Shown here: positions 25,238 to 33,752 of the stretch, piece after piece
How positions within the stretch are numbered: position 1 is the first letter of the stretch
Layout: each line of letters opens with the position of its first letter
Assembly: GCA_035711845.1 (NCBI GenBank)
Contig: DASTBU010000129.1
Location: 1-53,118 of the forward strand
Origin: DASTBU01 sp035711845
GTDB lineage: Bacteria > Acidobacteriota > Vicinamibacteria > Vicinamibacterales > 2-12-FULL-66-21
Length of the DNA: 53,118 bases
Direction of reading: 5' to 3'
Position numbers and translations under genes: made by a program
The notes under the pieces: generated by a model
The model's database searches: none
What the model saw: the letters and a program-made list of their open reading frames with translations, nothing else
Told to the model about the DNA's origin: nothing

Positions 25238-26203
25238 TTAGACGTGCCCGCCTTCATTCTCCCAGCGATTCAGGGCCCGGCGGAGGAGACGTTCTGACTG
25301 CGCCGCGGCGTTCATTCCACCCTCAAAGACGTCAACCCACAGTCGATAGCGCTCGGCGATGACTTTAACGGCCGCTTCGCGCGTAATTCGGCGTGACCGC
25401 CAACCGACCAGCGCGTCCCAGAACGTCGTGCGTCCAACGGCGAAGCCAACGAATCCCGACACGCTGGCAGCGGTCGCAAGCCACGAGCGCACCTTGCGCA
25501 CGCTCTCACCACGCCCCAGAGTGATGCACACGACTTTGCCCCGACCGTCGCGCCGCGCAGCTGCGACCAGGTTGACGCAGTCCTCCCGCCGGTCCATGCC
25601 TTCGACCTTCCACACGTCTGGTTCGACGCCGGCGGCCTGGAGCTCATGAACGGCCTGCACCATCAGGCCAGGACGCATCTCCAAGTCGTAGAGATCCTTG
25701 CTGCTGAACTGTTCCAATTGCACCCGTTCAGGCGGTACAAGCAACTCGAACATGAATAACCGTCCGCTGTTGTGCAGGTAGTCGGACAGCCGCTTCAAAC
25801 GTACCGCCTGGCGTTCGTTCAACCTCGAGTCGCCGCGCGGGTTGTAGCGCACGAGGACTTTGCAGAACGTGGGGTTAATCGCCTCAATGTGGCGAGCGAA
25901 CTCTTCGCCGAACTCAAAAGCGAACTCTTTCTGCCCGCTTCGCTCTGCGGGGCACGCGGTCATGTACCCCTGACGGCTGGCCGCATGCAGGATGTCTGCG
26001 CTGAATCGCTCGTCCGCAAGAATGGCAGCGTGGTCTGCTGGCGCTCCGCCGGCGATTGCCGCCTGGAAACCGTCGTAGACGACATGCTTTGCGGCCGTGA
26101 TCTCGGCCTCCTGAGCCGGGCTCAACATGCCGCGCCACCCGAATAGCTGCGTGACGAAAGATTCGCGGTGATCGAACGGCAGCATGTAAAGACGTCTGGC
26201 CAT
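25238..26203 (-). CDS. DUF2090 (IolC C-terminal-like) aldolase family protein
   Basis: 321 residues. Features of the DUF2090/IolC C-terminal TIM barrel: LYMLPFDHRESF, KHVVYDGFQAAI, ILADERFSADIL, CPAERSGQKEFAFE, FMFELLVPPE, MVQAVHELQAAGVEPDVWKVEG, CITLGRGE and FVGFAVGRTTFWDAL. In IolC-linked proteins this domain resembles 2-deoxy-5-keto-gluconate-6-phosphate aldolase or LacD-like class I aldolases. It follows GAPDH by 7 bp, so its product may be a triose phosphate feeding GAPDH; this is inferred from position. Confidence 0.75.
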   Translation of the reverse strand: MARRLYMLPFDHRESFVTQLFGWRGMLSPAQEAEITAAKHVVYDGFQAAIAGGAPADHAAILADERFSADILHAASRQGYMTACPAERSGQKEFAFEFGEEFARHIEAINPTFCKVLVRYNPRGDSRLNERQAVRLKRLSDYLHNSGRLFMFELLVPPERVQLEQFSSKDLYDLEMRPGLMVQAVHELQAAGVEPDVWKVEGMDRREDCVNLVAAARRDGRGKVVCITLGRGESVRKVRSWLATAASVSGFVGFAVGRTTFWDALVGWRSRRITREAAVKVIAERYRLWVDVFEGGMNAAAQSERLLRRALNRWENEGGHV

Positions 26204-26210
26204 CCAGTCC

Positions 26211-27287
26211 CTACGAGCCGGCGCGAGAGGTGGGCGTCACTCCTACGACGCAGCCCAGATCATGACCCGTCACGATGTTCCGATGTTCAATCTCGCTGGC
26301 GATTCGACAAGCCTCCCGGACCAACTGACTCGAATACCCCCATTCGTTGTCGTACCAGCTCATCACCTTGACTAAATCGCCGTCTACGACCTGCGTCATC
26401 CCCAGATCGACGATCGACGCGCGAGGATCTTTGATGATGTCGCTCGAGACAATCGGATCCGTGGTCACACCGAGGATTCCGCGATAGCGTTCGCCGTCGG
26501 CTTCCTCGACGAAAACGCCGTTCACCTCGTCGGTGCGTGTCGTCCTTGCAGTGAGAACCACGATGTCGGCAAGGGATCCGACAGCAACGGGGACGCGGAC
26601 GGCGACTCCATCGAACTTGCCGTGATATTCCGGCAGCGCCCTGACCGTCCCTGCCGCTGCGCCGGTGGAGGTGGGCACGAGGTTCGCGCCCGCTGCCCGA
26701 CCTCTTCGGGGCCGACTGTTCGCGGCATCGACGATGGCCTGGCTCGCGGTGTACGCGTGAACCGTTGTCATGATCGCTTTCCTCACGCCGAAGCGCCGCC
26801 CAAGAATCTCCATCACGGGTGTGATGCAGTTTGTTGTGCAACTCGCGCACGAGAAGATGGTCGCGTTCCCTTTCAGCGTATTCACTCCGTGGATGATCGT
26901 TTCCACTCCCTCGCCTTTTGATGGCGCCGACAGGATGACGTACCCGGCGCCGGCATGGATGTGGGCATCCAGGTCCTCTCGTTTGGTGAATACGCCCGTG
27001 CACTCGAAAACGATGTCCACCTTCATCGATGTCCACGGCAACCGTCCAGGATTCTTTTCGCGCAGCAGCCGCAGCCGGTGCTCGCCAATCTTCAAGTAGC
27101 CGTCGTCAGTAGCCTGAACCGGCTTCTCGTACCGACCGTAGACGGTGTCGTATCTCAAGAGATACTCGACACTGTCGGGCGTGCCAATGTCGTTCGCTGC
27201 GACGAGGTTGAGACCGGGCGTGTCCGTCACGATCTTGAGAGTGGCTCGTCCGATCCGACCCAGTCCGTTGATGGCGACGTTGGTCAT
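26211..27287 (-). CDS. gap: Glyceraldehyde-3-phosphate dehydrogenase, type I
   Basis: 358 residues. NAD-binding INGLGRIGRATLKI; a phosphate-binding region; catalytic SCASCTTNCITPVM; a central TVHAYTASQAIVD; STGAAAGTVRALPEYHGKFDGVAVRVPV; and SWYDNEWGYSSQLV near the end. It oxidises glyceraldehyde-3-phosphate to 1,3-bisphosphoglycerate with NAD+. The C-terminus is about 20 residues longer than usual. It sits between the DksA-like gene and the aldolase gene on one transcript. Confidence 0.96.
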   Translation of the reverse strand: MTNVAINGLGRIGRATLKIVTDTPGLNLVAANDIGTPDSVEYLLRYDTVYGRYEKPVQATDDGYLKIGEHRLRLLREKNPGRLPWTSMKVDIVFECTGVFTKREDLDAHIHAGAGYVILSAPSKGEGVETIIHGVNTLKGNATIFSCASCTTNCITPVMEILGRRFGVRKAIMTTVHAYTASQAIVDAANSRPRRGRAAGANLVPTSTGAAAGTVRALPEYHGKFDGVAVRVPVAVGSLADIVVLTARTTRTDEVNGVFVEEADGERYRGILGVTTDPIVSSDIIKDPRASIVDLGMTQVVDGDLVKVMSWYDNEWGYSSQLVREACRIASEIEHRNIVTGHDLGCVVGVTPTSRAGS

Positions 27288-27321
27288 GACCTGTCCTTTG
27301 TCCGTATCGGCAAACTACTGC

Positions 27322-27780
27322 TTACTCAGCAAAGAGGGCCGACGGACCACGATACGCTGTTGAACGTTCACGTCGATCGATTGCTTCGCGAACGGCTTCA
27401 CAGTCTCGGCAGCGGACCGCGAAAGGAAGCGCGCGCAGACGTGCTTCGGCGATTTCTTCTCCGCACTCGTAACAGTCGCCGTAATCGCCTTCCTCAATGC
27501 GACGAAGTGCCGTTTCTATCATCTTCAGCGTTTCCGTCTTCAGCTGGATCAGCGCAAATCCGATCTCGTCCTGGACGTCTACCTCGGAGCTCTCGGCTGC
27601 GTCGACCACGTCCCGGTCTCCGATTCCCTCGCTTCTGACGTCGCGAATTCTGTCCTGGACTTCGTGCACAAGCTGCGCGCGTCGACCCTCCAGCATCGTC
27701 CTGAGGTCATCAAGGCGGGGCCTCTTTGCAGCCGTCGAAGTTCTCTTCAGCATGTTTGCCTGTCTTTTCGGTGCCGACAT
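27322..27780 (-). CDS. DksA/TraR family zinc-finger protein
   Basis: 152 residues from ATG 27780 (ATG 27753 also possible; the sigma-54 promoter leaves only about 13 bases of leader for the first). The long coiled-coil region has LDDLRTMLEGRRAQLVHEVQDRI, then an acidic middle. The C4 zinc finger is CYECGEEI...RLRALPFAVRCRDC, at residues 107-129. DksA-like proteins enter the RNA polymerase secondary channel and, with ppGpp in many species, down-regulate ribosomal transcription. It heads a unit with gap and the aldolase gene, so the stringent-type response is coupled to central carbon flow. Confidence 0.88.
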   Translation of the reverse strand: MSAPKRQANMLKRTSTAAKRPRLDDLRTMLEGRRAQLVHEVQDRIRDVRSEGIGDRDVVDAAESSEVDVQDEIGFALIQLKTETLKMIETALRRIEEGDYGDCYECGEEIAEARLRALPFAVRCRDCEAVREAIDRRERSTAYRGPSALFAE

Positions 27781-27804
27781 CGGCGATGCACGTATGCCCT
27801 AGAG

Positions 27805-27819
27805 GCAAGCCCGGAGCCA
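27805..27819 (-). promoter_or_regulatory. Sigma-54 promoter of dksA-like/gap/aldolase
   Basis: On the minus strand: TGGCTCC-GGGC-TTGC, a perfect TGGC and TTGC. It is about 106 bp from dyad pair 4. Confidence 0.75.
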
Positions 27820-27917
27820 TCTTCGCCCGATCGCCAAACGAGCCGGAACTGTTGGTATGGAGAGACTTGCGGCGCCATCGGAGGATCAAGACAGGACTTA
27901 GCGAACCAGTTCACACC

Positions 27918-27950
27918 CTTCAAAATGAAAGGTAGGGGCGCAACCTGAAA
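27918..27950. promoter_or_regulatory. Dyad pair (activator site) 4
   Basis: CTTC-AAAAT-GAAA (27918-27930) and a half site GCGC-AACCT-GAAA (27938-27950), centres 20 bp apart. They lie between the glucose dehydrogenase stop and the DksA-like gene. Confidence 0.55.
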
Positions 27951-27954
27951 GGCC

Positions 27955-29049
27955 TCAGTCGCCCCACTCCAGCACAACCTTGATTTCGTCCGCACCGTGA
28001 TGCTGAAACGCCGATTCGAAGTCCTGAAACGGGTGACGGTGTGTAATGAGGTTCACAACACGTTGCGGCCAGCGCGCCTCTGCGCGGACGAGATCGTTCA
28101 CGGCGAGTTGGAAATGATCGCGTGACGCATTCACGCTTCCCACCACCAACTGATTGCGCAGCACAAGGCGTCGCATGAACTCCGCACCGGCTAGTGTCAG
28201 CGCCCGATCGCCCGATGGGATACCGGTGACCGCGTAAACGCCGTTTATCGCCAGTGCGTCAAGAAGATCGAACTCGAGGCTGGCGACTCCGGTAGCCTCG
28301 AAGATCAAGTCAAATGTTCCGATCTGATCAGTGGCCGTCTGACGTCCGTCGAGATAGTGGCCGCCGATGAGGTCCAACCACACCGGTCGAGGCGTACCGG
28401 CATCCACGACGTCAAGGCCCCAGACCTCGCCGCCTCGAAGGCGCAGCGATAATGCCGCTAATAAGCCGACTGGCCCCAGTCCAGCGACCAGACACCGTTT
28501 CCCGAACAGCCAATCGAGTGACGTGGCCGAATCCGGCAGGCGCGTCAGTTGCAGGTGGACGGCTTCCGAGATAGCTTTCTCGACGATCGAAAACGGCTCC
28601 GCGAGCACGCCCACCTCTGCCACTTCGGGCGCGACTCGCACAAGGTACTGTTCGCGGTCGACGACGTATTCCGTCTGGTAACCATCCAGCGCCCAGATGC
28701 CGCGTTCGGAATACAACCCCGTCTGGCACATGTCGGATCGATTCATCGCGCAGGATCGGCACCGTCCACAGCCGCGTCGAACGGTGAAGAGGGCATAGTC
28801 GCCGGGCGTGACCAGGGTCACCGCGCGACCAACGTCCGCGACCTGGCCGAACATTTCATGACCGAGCACGAGGTCCTCGCGGGACGGCGGGGCCTTGGCG
28901 CGACCGGCCGCGGCCTCCTCGCGGTCGGTGCCGCAGATGCCAACGCGCAACACGCGAAGTTTGATCTCATCAGGCTCAACGATCGACGGTTCCGGCCGAT
29001 CGACCAGGCGGACAGTGCTCGTCCCCGGAATAACGGTAATCGCTTTCAT
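27955..29049 (-). CDS. gdh: Glucose 1-dehydrogenase, zinc-dependent MDR type
   Basis: 364 residues. Medium-chain dehydrogenase features: RVGICGTDREEAAAG and LVLGHEMFGQV for the catalytic zinc site, a structural zinc loop with four Cys (CGRCRSCAMNRSDMC), nucleotide-binding LVAGLGPVGLLAALSLRL, and a C-terminal VVGSVNASRDHF common to archaeal-type glucose dehydrogenases. It oxidises glucose to gluconolactone with NAD(P)+. It overlaps the glucoamylase gene by 4 bp (ATGA), so glucose release and oxidation are translationally coupled. Strict sugar specificity cannot be read from the sequence. Confidence 0.85.
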   Translation of the reverse strand: MKAITVIPGTSTVRLVDRPEPSIVEPDEIKLRVLRVGICGTDREEAAAGRAKAPPSREDLVLGHEMFGQVADVGRAVTLVTPGDYALFTVRRGCGRCRSCAMNRSDMCQTGLYSERGIWALDGYQTEYVVDREQYLVRVAPEVAEVGVLAEPFSIVEKAISEAVHLQLTRLPDSATSLDWLFGKRCLVAGLGPVGLLAALSLRLRGGEVWGLDVVDAGTPRPVWLDLIGGHYLDGRQTATDQIGTFDLIFEATGVASLEFDLLDALAINGVYAVTGIPSGDRALTLAGAEFMRRLVLRNQLVVGSVNASRDHFQLAVNDLVRAEARWPQRVVNLITHRHPFQDFESAFQHHGADEIKVVLEWGD

Positions 29050-31499
29050 TCCTGTTCCTTACTCGCGACGCAGACGACGAAATCTGTTCCTTCCCATCGA
29101 GCCTCTTCCGGCCAGTAGAACGTGAAGTAGACACAGTCGCCGGCGCGAAGGCGCAGCGTGTCGAGGTCGGCGACGTGGACGCCGAGAGTGGTATCTCGCG
29201 TTTCGGTGTCGTGAACGGTGGACCACCCATCGGCGCTCCAATGGACAACTGCATGGCCGAGCGTTTCGAGCCGGAGGATTCTGCCGGCCGGCATGCTCCG
29301 CACCTTGTTGTTGAAGCGCCAGATGACATGCGGCGACGTCGTCTGCTTATCGACATACCGTTCCACGGTCTGCGGCGGCCGATCGAATACCTCCCGTGCT
29401 CGAATGGACCGGCACAACTTCAGGTACTCGGCGTGCGCCCAGACGAGTGGGCTCGCTGAACCTGATGCGTGCCCGATGAGGAGTCCTCGACCAGGAATAT
29501 CCGCACTGTCCCATACCTGCTCTGGCAGGAGTCCGCTCTCGCCCGCCAGCGCCTCCATTGCCTGTGCATGCTGCTCGGCAACGCCCGTGCGCCCGGCGGC
29601 GAGCTCGTAGTGCGCACGTTCGCCGGTCAGCAGCGGCCAGACGCGGCCGATACCCGTTCCGTTGAATGGGCCACCGTCAGCGTGTTCGCCATATCCGTCG
29701 CCCTGGTAGCGATGCCACACGGGGCCGCGCGGCGTCTCCGCTCTGAGGGTGGCATCGATCACCTTGATCGTGTTGACGATTCGTGGATCATCTGCAGCGC
29801 GCAGCCCGAAGCGCACGAGCGCGAGCGCGTCGACGCTGATCATCAGCGCGGCTGGGGTCGTCGACGGATCGGGCGGGCGGTTCTTGATCGGGACGAACCC
29901 ATGGCACGGCGACGCGGCATCGGCGCGATCGGGTTGCGCCACGCGCACGTAGTAGCCGTCAACGGCGTGCTGTGCGGCTAACTCAGTTCCGGTCACGTAC
30001 AGCCATCGCTCGATGCTGTCGTTCCATGCGTCAGCCGTCTCGCGCAGATAGGCTGCGGCCGCCGTGTTCGCTGTCGCATCCGCCAACTCCGCAGCGATGA
30101 GCAGCGCAGCGATTTCGGTCGCGAGCGTAAAAGGGGAGTAGCCGGGTTCCTCTTCCCATCGATCCTGCGGGCTGACGGGACCATTCCGCACGAGGAACAC
30201 CGCGGCGCGTCGTACCATTGGCCAGAACTCTTGCCGCTCACGCGTGTCGATGACGTCGTAACGGGCCGCGAGATCGACCAGTAGAATGGGAAGAGCGGTT
30301 TCATCCATCTGGATGCCCTGCCAGTACGGCGTGCCATCCAGCCACATGTTCTGTGACCAATGGCCATCAGCTTCCTGGGTCACCTGGAGGTATCGCAGCA
30401 CGCGCCTGGCTTCCTGCTGTGCGCCGGCCGCGATGAACCCGCCGCCGGCCTCCGCCAGGTCTCGTGGCCATACCAGGTGGTAACCACCCAGGTCGTCGTC
30501 ACCCTTCGAGAAGCCCCAGGGAATCGACAGGCTGGCAATCACGCCGCCCTCGACACGTTTGGACTCGTGCATGCGCAGCACCGCGGCGCTGGGCGCAAAC
30601 AGCGGCCTCAGTGGTATCGGCGATGGTGAATGCCGTTCACGTCTTTCGTGCCACGCCCTCCACGCTCGGACGTACTCGAACTGAGTCTCGTCGAAGTCCT
30701 CAAGCAGGGTGGTGAGCGCGTGCTGCCCGGCTTCCATCGCCGTCGGGCCGAAGCCGAGTGCCAGCACGAATGCTCCATCGCTCGTTTGGAGATCGATTTC
30801 ACCGGTGACCGCAGTATTGCCGTTCTCTGCTCGGAGGTAAGTGCGGTCGAGCCGTTTGTCGGCGTGCAGTTGCTGCCATCCATCCGAGAAACCCACGAAT
30901 CCGACCGATCGGGCAAGCCAGGGGGCCGTCGATGCGAGCGCGAGTGCGTGGTGGTCTCGTTCGGCGTACAGCATCGGTACGCCCTTGTAATCCCCGACCC
31001 AGGCCGTGTTGTCGCTTGCTCGGTTCGCGAGGTGTGGAGCGAGAAGAACAAATAGACGGAAGTCCGCCAGTGTCCCTTCGAGCGGTACGAACCGTAATCG
31101 TTGAATTACGACGTCGCGCCACGGATCGGTTAGGACGTCCTTCTCGATTCGGTAGCGGCCGTCGCTCGCCGTATTCACAATCCGATAGGCAGGAACACCC
31201 GGCTCGATTTGCGACGTCACCGAATAGGTGTGGCGCTTTTCTTCCGAAAAGTACGACCGGCCATCCGTGACGACGAACCCGAGGTCGCGGGTGCAGGCGT
31301 GATCGACGCGCGGGTAGTACACCTCGTTGAGAATTCCGTGACTCAGCGTGAACCACACGCGGCTCTCACGGCTGATGGAAGTACCGAGCCCGCTCTTTGC
31401 GCTGCTGGTCCATCGCCCCGGAATGCCCGGCCAGCCAGGGGCGAACGCCTCCTCAATCACGCCGGCCCCGCTCTTCGTGGGAAGGTGCGTCGCGATCAC
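29046..31499 (-). CDS. Glycoside hydrolase family 15 glucoamylase
   Basis: 817 residues, the long prokaryotic glucoamylase type. N-terminal beta-sandwich (residues ~20-280) with SRESRVWFTLSHGILNEVYYPRVD, then the (alpha/alpha)6 barrel with GYHLVWPRDLAEAGGGFIAAG, LDGTPYWQGIQMDE, VWHRYQGDGYGEH near the catalytic pocket and a closing beta domain. No signal peptide is evident, so it probably acts on intracellular glycogen or maltodextrin, releasing glucose. Its start overlaps the end of the upstream secreted protein by 47 bp and its end overlaps glucose dehydrogenase. This is the intact partner of the broken GH15 gene at 6136-7594, but a different subtype. Confidence 0.93.
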   Translation of the reverse strand: MIATHLPTKSGAGVIEEAFAPGWPGIPGRWTSSAKSGLGTSISRESRVWFTLSHGILNEVYYPRVDHACTRDLGFVVTDGRSYFSEEKRHTYSVTSQIEPGVPAYRIVNTASDGRYRIEKDVLTDPWRDVVIQRLRFVPLEGTLADFRLFVLLAPHLANRASDNTAWVGDYKGVPMLYAERDHHALALASTAPWLARSVGFVGFSDGWQQLHADKRLDRTYLRAENGNTAVTGEIDLQTSDGAFVLALGFGPTAMEAGQHALTTLLEDFDETQFEYVRAWRAWHERRERHSPSPIPLRPLFAPSAAVLRMHESKRVEGGVIASLSIPWGFSKGDDDLGGYHLVWPRDLAEAGGGFIAAGAQQEARRVLRYLQVTQEADGHWSQNMWLDGTPYWQGIQMDETALPILLVDLAARYDVIDTRERQEFWPMVRRAAVFLVRNGPVSPQDRWEEEPGYSPFTLATEIAALLIAAELADATANTAAAAYLRETADAWNDSIERWLYVTGTELAAQHAVDGYYVRVAQPDRADAASPCHGFVPIKNRPPDPSTTPAALMISVDALALVRFGLRAADDPRIVNTIKVIDATLRAETPRGPVWHRYQGDGYGEHADGGPFNGTGIGRVWPLLTGERAHYELAAGRTGVAEQHAQAMEALAGESGLLPEQVWDSADIPGRGLLIGHASGSASPLVWAHAEYLKLCRSIRAREVFDRPPQTVERYVDKQTTSPHVIWRFNNKVRSMPAGRILRLETLGHAVVHWSADGWSTVHDTETRDTTLGVHVADLDTLRLRAGDCVYFTFYWPEEARWEGTDFVVCVASKEQE

Positions 31500-32127
31500 A
31501 GTCGGAGAACCTGATAGCGTTGGGGATCCGGTCGAGGATTACATTCGCCCGCGTATCGAGCAGGATCAGATGACGTCCGAGGAAGCGGTACTGGACGTCA
31601 TCGGGCAATGTCGGCAACACCGCGAGGATGGTTCCCGGGACCGTCGAGTAGGGTTTCCCATCGGGATAGATCCCATTGATGTCGTGAGCAAACTCTCCCG
31701 GGTTGTCATCCATGATGACGGCCCAGGCCTTGGCGTTCATCTCCAGGGCAAGGACTTCTTTGAACTCGGCGCTAATGGCCGGCGAGAAAATATCCCCTTC
31801 TTGGGCTCCATGACGTGCCGCTTGGATTTTCCTTGCCAGAGCCCGTCGCACGCTCCTGATCTCCGATACGTCCTCCGTGACCCGCAGGGGAGGCAAGCCT
31901 TCCTGCAACTTGCTACGAAGATCGAAGTAGCGCTGAACGCGTTTGCTGAAGTCCTCGCTGATGTAGCCCCACACCTGCACTCTGAAGGTTGGTTCGTGAT
32001 CCGTGGGAGGCGTCGGGAGGGTCTGAGCGATGGCCGCGGAAGGGAGCGCGAGAGCGAACGCCGCACTGAGAAAGACAATCCACCGTCCGCCCGTTCCGCC
32101 CACGCTCGCGTTCACCTGACCAGTCAC
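31453..32127 (-). CDS. Secreted hypothetical protein
   Basis: 224 residues from GTG 32127. This start is preferred over earlier ones because GGGAGG lies 6 bases upstream, a normal signal peptide follows (WIVFLSAAFALALPSAAIAQ), and the sigma-54 promoter at 32196 leaves earlier codons untranscribed. The mature part has a helix FSKRVQRYFDLRSKLQEGLPPL and later FSPAISAEFKEVL, TVPGTILAVLPTLPDDVQYRF and DTRANVILDRIPNAI. This is a conserved pattern I have seen in Acidobacteriota proteins of unknown function. It heads the glucoamylase/glucose-dehydrogenase operon. Confidence 0.75.
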   Translation of the reverse strand: MTGQVNASVGGTGGRWIVFLSAAFALALPSAAIAQTLPTPPTDHEPTFRVQVWGYISEDFSKRVQRYFDLRSKLQEGLPPLRVTEDVSEIRSVRRALARKIQAARHGAQEGDIFSPAISAEFKEVLALEMNAKAWAVIMDDNPGEFAHDINGIYPDGKPYSTVPGTILAVLPTLPDDVQYRFLGRHLILLDTRANVILDRIPNAIRFSDCDRDAPSHEERGRRD

Positions 32128-32195
32128 AGAAGCCTCCCGCGGCCCCCGAATCGGCGTCTTCACCCCGACGCTTGGGACCGTCGTGGTAATGGAGG

Positions 32196-32210
32196 GCAAC
32201 TTCTACGCCG
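32196..32210 (-). promoter_or_regulatory. Sigma-54 promoter of the glucoamylase operon
   Basis: On the minus strand: CGGCGTA-GAAG-TTGC, a perfect GG-N10-GC with TTGC. It is about 60 bp from dyad pair 5 and about 70 bp before the GTG start at 32127. Confidence 0.7.
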
Positions 32211-32253
32211 AGAGGTTCGTGGGGAAATATGGCCAAACGTGAGGAATGCGCGA

Positions 32254-32285
32254 CTTCGATCGGAGTCACGCATTTCGTCTTGAAA
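32254..32285. promoter_or_regulatory. Dyad pair (activator site) 5
   Basis: CTTC-GATCG-GAGT (32254-32266) and TTTC-GTCTT-GAAA (32273-32285), centres 19 bp apart. Confidence 0.65.
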
Positions 32286-32313
32286 CGCTTGAAGGATCGG
32301 AGTGCTGTTGAGA

Positions 32314-33204
32314 TCACGCCGCGAGCCTGGTGACCTTCTCGTCGTCCGCTCGCGCAGCTTTCAACGCGGGTACGGCCAGGACCGGGCATGCTGAATCGCG
32401 GATCAGTTGCGCTGTTTTTCCGAAAAGCCGGCTGCCAAGGCGCGTACGCGCCTCCGCGCCGATCACGAGGAGTTCCGGTTTCAACGCGTCCGCCATGCTG
32501 AGAATCTCGGCGGCCGGCTCGCCGACTGCCACCCGCGCCTCGACAGCTCCGCGCTGCGGCGGCGGAATCATGAATCGCAGCTTGTTCAGGGCATCCGCGC
32601 CGAGCGCGCGATCGTATTCGGCCGCGCCGATCCATCGGCGGACCGAGCTCTGACCCGATCCGCCTCTGTCGACGACATGCAGCAGGGTGACGGGATGACG
32701 GCCGCTTGCGGACATCTGCGCGGCCGTTTGCGCGGCAGCGTGGGACGCGGGTGAGAAATCCACCGCACACAGAATCGGCTGTGTCGCCGATGGCTCCGCC
32801 TCGGACGTCTGCGGAACGACGAGTGTCGGGCACGGGGCATCCCTCAGGACGCGTTCCGCGATCCATCCTGACAGCCCGCGGCGGACTTCCTTGTCGCGGG
32901 CTGTGCCCAGCACGATGAGGTCGACCTGGCGGGCCCTCGCGTGCAGCAGGATTATTTCGTCGACTGGTCCCGTCTGAACCGTCACTCGGATGTCGATACC
33001 CGCAGTCTCCGCAAGTGAGCGAAGCTGCCGCAGGAAAGCGACGCGTTCGGTCGCGCCGCGATTGAGCGACACATGTGGCGAGGTCGCATGGAGCAACAGC
33101 AGTTGCGCGTCCTGACGCTGCGCAAACGCTAACGCGTGAGCGAAGACCTGCCGATCCCGATCGTCAATCGCAATCGCACAGAGCACTCGAGACAAGCGTT
33201 TCAT
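32314..33204 (-). CDS. Universal stress protein, two tandem domains
   Basis: 296 residues from ATG 33204. The first half begins RVLCAIAIDDRDRQVFAHALAFA and has DLIVLGTARDKEVRRGLSGWIAERVLRDAPCPTLVVP. The second begins QPILCAVDFSPASHAAAQTA and has ELLVIGAEARTRLGSRLFGKTAQLIRDSACPVLAVP. Each half has a G-rich loop, though it departs from the strict ATP-binding pattern. It is transcribed alone from the promoter at 33259-33273. It is a distant paralogue of the protein at 1938-2804. Confidence 0.88.
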   Translation of the reverse strand: MKRLSRVLCAIAIDDRDRQVFAHALAFAQRQDAQLLLLHATSPHVSLNRGATERVAFLRQLRSLAETAGIDIRVTVQTGPVDEIILLHARARQVDLIVLGTARDKEVRRGLSGWIAERVLRDAPCPTLVVPQTSEAEPSATQPILCAVDFSPASHAAAQTAAQMSASGRHPVTLLHVVDRGGSGQSSVRRWIGAAEYDRALGADALNKLRFMIPPPQRGAVEARVAVGEPAAEILSMADALKPELLVIGAEARTRLGSRLFGKTAQLIRDSACPVLAVPALKAARADDEKVTRLAA

Positions 33205-33258
33205 TCCAGCTCCCATTCGATGCCACGGCGAGACGGCCGTGTGTCACATCGTCATAGT

Positions 33259-33273
33259 GCAAGCCGCTGACCG
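33259..33273 (-). promoter_or_regulatory. Sigma-54 promoter of the tandem USP gene
   Basis: On the minus strand: CGGTCAG-CGGC-TTGC followed by A. GG-N10-GC with TTGCA. About 68 bp from dyad pair 6. Confidence 0.65.
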
Positions 33274-33324
33274 CCTGGGTGATAGCGATTCCACGGAAAT
33301 CCTCGCGACGTCTCGTCTCCCGCA

Positions 33325-33355
33325 TTTCGTTTTGAAACGCCCTTGCAGAATGCAA
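33325..33355. promoter_or_regulatory. Dyad pair (activator site) 6
   Basis: TTTC-GTTTT-GAAA (33325-33337) and TTGC-AGAAT-GCAA (33343-33355), itself a perfect TTGCA/TGCAA dyad; centres 18 bp apart. The pair lies between divergent promoters. Confidence 0.7.
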
Positions 33356-33418
33356 CGTCTGTTGTGTCGCGTGGAGGGCGGTTTCGCGCGAATACGGGGG
33401 TTCGCAGACCTTACGCGC

Positions 33419-33433
33419 GGGACCGAACCTTGC
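33419..33433 (+). promoter_or_regulatory. Sigma-54 promoter of the small-protein/HPF/TonB operon
   Basis: GGGACCG-AACC-TTGC, GG-N10-GC with TTGC, about 80 bp from dyad pair 6 and 35 bp before the first ATG. Confidence 0.7.
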
Positions 33434-33467
33434 CTAATGCATCTGTAGAGGAGAGCGAATCAACACG

Positions 33468-33743
33468 ATGACCCTGACTTCGAAGTTCGACGAAATCCAG
33501 CAACGAGCCGCGATGGTGGCGCCAATGCCGATCACACTGGTCGACAGCGAGCTTCGCCGACAGCTTGCCCGCAATCAGCGAGCCTCGACACGTCTTGTGG
33601 ATGAGACGCTCGAAGACTCGTTTCCGGCCAGTGATCCTCCCTCTTGGACCTTCGGTGTTGCCAGGGTGGCTCCGATCAACGACGCGGTGAGCAACACAAG
33701 TATGTTGCCGCGCCTGCTGCATCGCATCGCGGCGCTGTTTTGA
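33468..33743 (+). CDS. Small hypothetical protein with a DETxEDSFPASDPPSW motif
   Basis: 91 residues from ATG 33468, with GAGGAGAG upstream. The central motif VDETLEDSFPASDPPSWTFG matches a short conserved signature (D-E-x-x-E-x-S-F-P-A-S-D-P-P-S-W-T) seen in many small bacterial proteins of unknown role. The ends are not conserved to my knowledge. First gene of a unit with the HPF-like, small membrane and TonB genes. Confidence 0.7.
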   Translation: MTLTSKFDEIQQRAAMVAPMPITLVDSELRRQLARNQRASTRLVDETLEDSFPASDPPSWTFGVARVAPINDAVSNTSMLPRLLHRIAALF

Positions 33744-33752
33744 GGCCTACTC

